Below, in pieces: positions 62,467-64,000 of a DNA stretch of 64,000 nt (its first letter is position 1; each line of letters begins with the position of its first letter). The translations under genes and the position numbers were made by a program. The DNA comes from Streptomyces sp. NBC_01210. Its GTDB lineage: Bacteria; Actinomycetota; Actinomycetes; Streptomycetales; Streptomycetaceae. A model generated the notes under the pieces. The model did not search any database and had not been told where the DNA came from. It was given only the letters and a program-made list of their open reading frames with translations. Location of the stretch: contig NZ_CP108549.1 in assembly GCF_036010325.1 (NCBI RefSeq), positions 992,001-1,056,000 of the forward strand, in the 5' to 3' direction.

Positions 62467-64000
62467 CTAACCGGCGTCGACCGTGCCCCGCTCGACGGTG
62501 CCCAGCACGGCCGTGTCCTGTACGGCCTTCCGCCGCCGCCCGGCCTGCACCGCCCGTGCCACGACCCAGCCCACACCGCCCGCCGCGACCAGCACCAGGA
62601 TGCCTTCCGGCCAGGTCCCGAGCCGAGTCGCCGGCGTGAGCGAGGAGCGCAGCGGCACCTCGGCGACCAGCGCACCCGCCGTGAACATCTTCGTCTTCTG
62701 GACGATCTTCCCGTCCGGCATGATCACGGCGCTGACACCGCTGGTCACGGGGACGACGACGGAGCGCCCGTGCTCGACGGCCCGCACCCGCGACATCGCC
62801 AGTTGCTGATACGTCATCTCGCTGCGGCCGAAGGTGGCGTTGTTGCTCGGCACGGAGATGAGCTGGGCCCCGCTGGTGACGGTGTCACGCACCGCGTCGT
62901 CGAACGCCGCCTCGAAGCAGGTGACCATGCCGACCTTGGTGCCCGCCAGGTCGAAGACACCCACCTTGTGCCCGGGTCCGAAGTCGCGCCGCACCCGGTC
63001 GACGTCGGAGCTGAAGAGGCGTACGAAGGACCGCATCGGGATGTACTCACCGAACGGCTGGACATGCCGCTTGTCGTATGTGTCGACAGGGCCGCGCGTG
63101 GGGTCCCATTCGATCAGGGTGTTGCGCAGATTGCCCGTGTCGGGTGTGACGACCGCGCCGACGACGGTCGGCACGCCGATCGCCTTCACCGCTTCGTCGA
63201 TGACCAGCTTGGCGTCGGCGTTGCGGTACGGGTCGAGGTCCGAGGAGTTCTCCGGCCACAGGACGAAGTCCGGCTTGGCCACCTTGCCCGCCTTCACATC
63301 GGCGGCGAGTTCCTCGGTGCGGCGGGCGTGGTTGTCGAGGACCGCGCGGCGCTGGGAGTTGAAGTCGAGCCCCAGCCGCGGCACATTGCCCTGGACCGCG
63401 GCAACGTTCGCGGTGCCGTCCTCGGCGGAGTCGTCGACGAGCGGCAGGGCGGCGAGGGCCGCCGTGACCGGGACGAGCACGGTGAGCAGCGCTGCGGCCG
63501 CGGCGCCGCGCGGCAGCTCGCCGGTACGCCGGTGGGCACGGACCCGGCGGACGGTCTCGTACAGCCCGAAGCCGCACAGTACGACGGCGAAACTCAGCAC
63601 TGGTGTCCCGCCCAGCGCCGCGAGCGGCAGGAAGACGCCGTCCGCCTGTCCGAAGGCGATCTTGCCCCAGGGGAAGCCGCCGAACGGCACACGCGCGCGT
63701 GCGGCCTCGCTCACGATCCACACGGCCGCACCCCACACCGGCCACACCGGGAGCCGGGAGACCGCGGCGATCCCCATGCAGGCGAGGGCGACGAACACTG
63801 CCTCCACCGCTGCCAGCGCCACCCACGGCACGGGGCCGACCTCCTCGCCCGTCCAGATGAGCAGCGGCAGCAGAAAGCCGAGGCCGGTGAGGTAGCCCAG
63901 GCCGAACGCGGGCCGCAGCCGGCGTCCGTACAGCGTCCAGCCGAGCAGCGCGAGGCCGGGCAGCGCCAGCCACCACAGGGGACGTGGCGGGAAGCTCGCG
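62467..64000 (-). CDS. lnt: Apolipoprotein N-acyltransferase (partial, cut by window edge)
   Basis: A membrane enzyme that adds the third acyl chain to lipoproteins. N-terminal helices (the frame stays open to the right edge) are followed by a nitrilase-like domain with the triad Glu in LWPENSSDLD, Lys in YDKRHVQPFGEYIP and Cys in GMVTCFEAAFDD. The C-terminal helix precedes a basic tail. The start lies outside the window. Streptomycetes carry Lnt homologues although they are Gram-positive. Confidence 0.9.
   Translation of the reverse strand, partial: ASFPPRPLWWLALPGLALLGWTLYGRRLRPAFGLGYLTGLGFLLPLLIWTGEEVGPVPWVALAAVEAVFVALACMGIAAVSRLPVWPVWGAAVWIVSEAARARVPFGGFPWGKIAFGQADGVFLPLAALGGTPVLSFAVVLCGFGLYETVRRVRAHRRTGELPRGAAAAALLTVLVPVTAALAALPLVDDSAEDGTANVAAVQGNVPRLGLDFNSQRRAVLDNHARRTEELAADVKAGKVAKPDFVLWPENSSDLDPYRNADAKLVIDEAVKAIGVPTVVGAVVTPDTGNLRNTLIEWDPTRGPVDTYDKRHVQPFGEYIPMRSFVRLFSSDVDRVRRDFGPGHKVGVFDLAGTKVGMVTCFEAAFDDAVRDTVTSGAQLISVPSNNATFGRSEMTYQQLAMSRVRAVEHGRSVVVPVTSGVSAVIMPDGKIVQKTKMFTAGALVAEVPLRSSLTPATRLGTWPEGILVLVAAGGVGWVVARAVQAGRRRKAVQDTAVLGTVERGTVDAG

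Overview
The window looks like Streptomyces or a close relative. GC is high throughout, GTG starts are common, short gene overlaps (ATGA/GTGA) couple operon partners, and the gene families are typical: ScfR-type regulator, DUF6400, a CYP157-like P450 without ExxR, Pls-type peptide synthetase parts, a bacterial terpene cyclase, and B12-riboswitch-controlled metE. It reads as a chromosome-arm or accessory segment: conserved metabolic operons alternate with biosynthetic genes and an unusual density of decayed gene fragments.

Layout. 0-2.8 kb: a sensor kinase/response regulator pair (cut at the left edge), then remnants of a FUSC-type membrane protein and a GAF/PucR-type regulator. 3.2-13.4 kb: a compact biosynthetic cluster. 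It encodes a carrier protein fused to the membrane/hexapeptide 'terminal domain' of the Pls (poly-lysine synthetase) family but without an adenylation domain; a separate NRPS (partial condensation domain, A, T, thioesterase); a SyrP/TauD-like oxygenase; and SbnB/SbnA homologues that make L-2,3-diaminopropionate (Dap). A decayed copy of part of the oxygenase gene lies upstream and a broken acetyltransferase downstream. I infer a Dap-containing, possibly hydroxylated, oligomer or polymer. 13.6-21.2 kb: a small secreted protein, two P450s, a class I terpene cyclase and an MFS transporter; two 122-bp direct repeats bracket the P450/terpene block. 21.6-30 kb: secreted M19-like dipeptidase, TetR regulator, two-component system with a divergent DUF418-type membrane protein, a histidine-phosphatase-fold protein lacking both catalytic histidines, bacterioferritin, and a ZIP transporter under a DtxR-type iron box. 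30.4-36.7 kb: sugar ABC importer, glycerol kinase with an IclR regulator, and an RsbW-like ATPase. 37-46.4 kb: a DUF6400/zinc-ribbon pair, metE with its cobalamin riboswitch, and the glyoxylate operon aceA-aceB-3-hydroxyacyl-CoA dehydrogenase divergent from an ScfR regulator.

46.4-52.5 kb: a frameshifted BtuF-like binding protein, a TPR fragment, an Lrp remnant and an intact four-gene osmoprotectant ABC operon. 52.6-57.7 kb: a 4.6-kb scar. Two 365-bp direct repeats, each holding the promoter and first codons of a metabolite/H+ symporter gene, flank an IS630 remnant, an RHS remnant, an MFS exporter, an adenylation domain lacking its C-terminal catalytic lysine and an N-terminally truncated alpha/beta hydrolase. 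57.7-64 kb: the full symporter, a GAF/PucR regulator, 3-hydroxybutyrate dehydrogenase, a Nudix hydrolase and apolipoprotein N-acyltransferase (cut at the right edge).

The most interesting parts are the split Pls-like/Dap cluster and the repeat-bracketed scar. All family assignments come from reading motifs by eye; no search was run.
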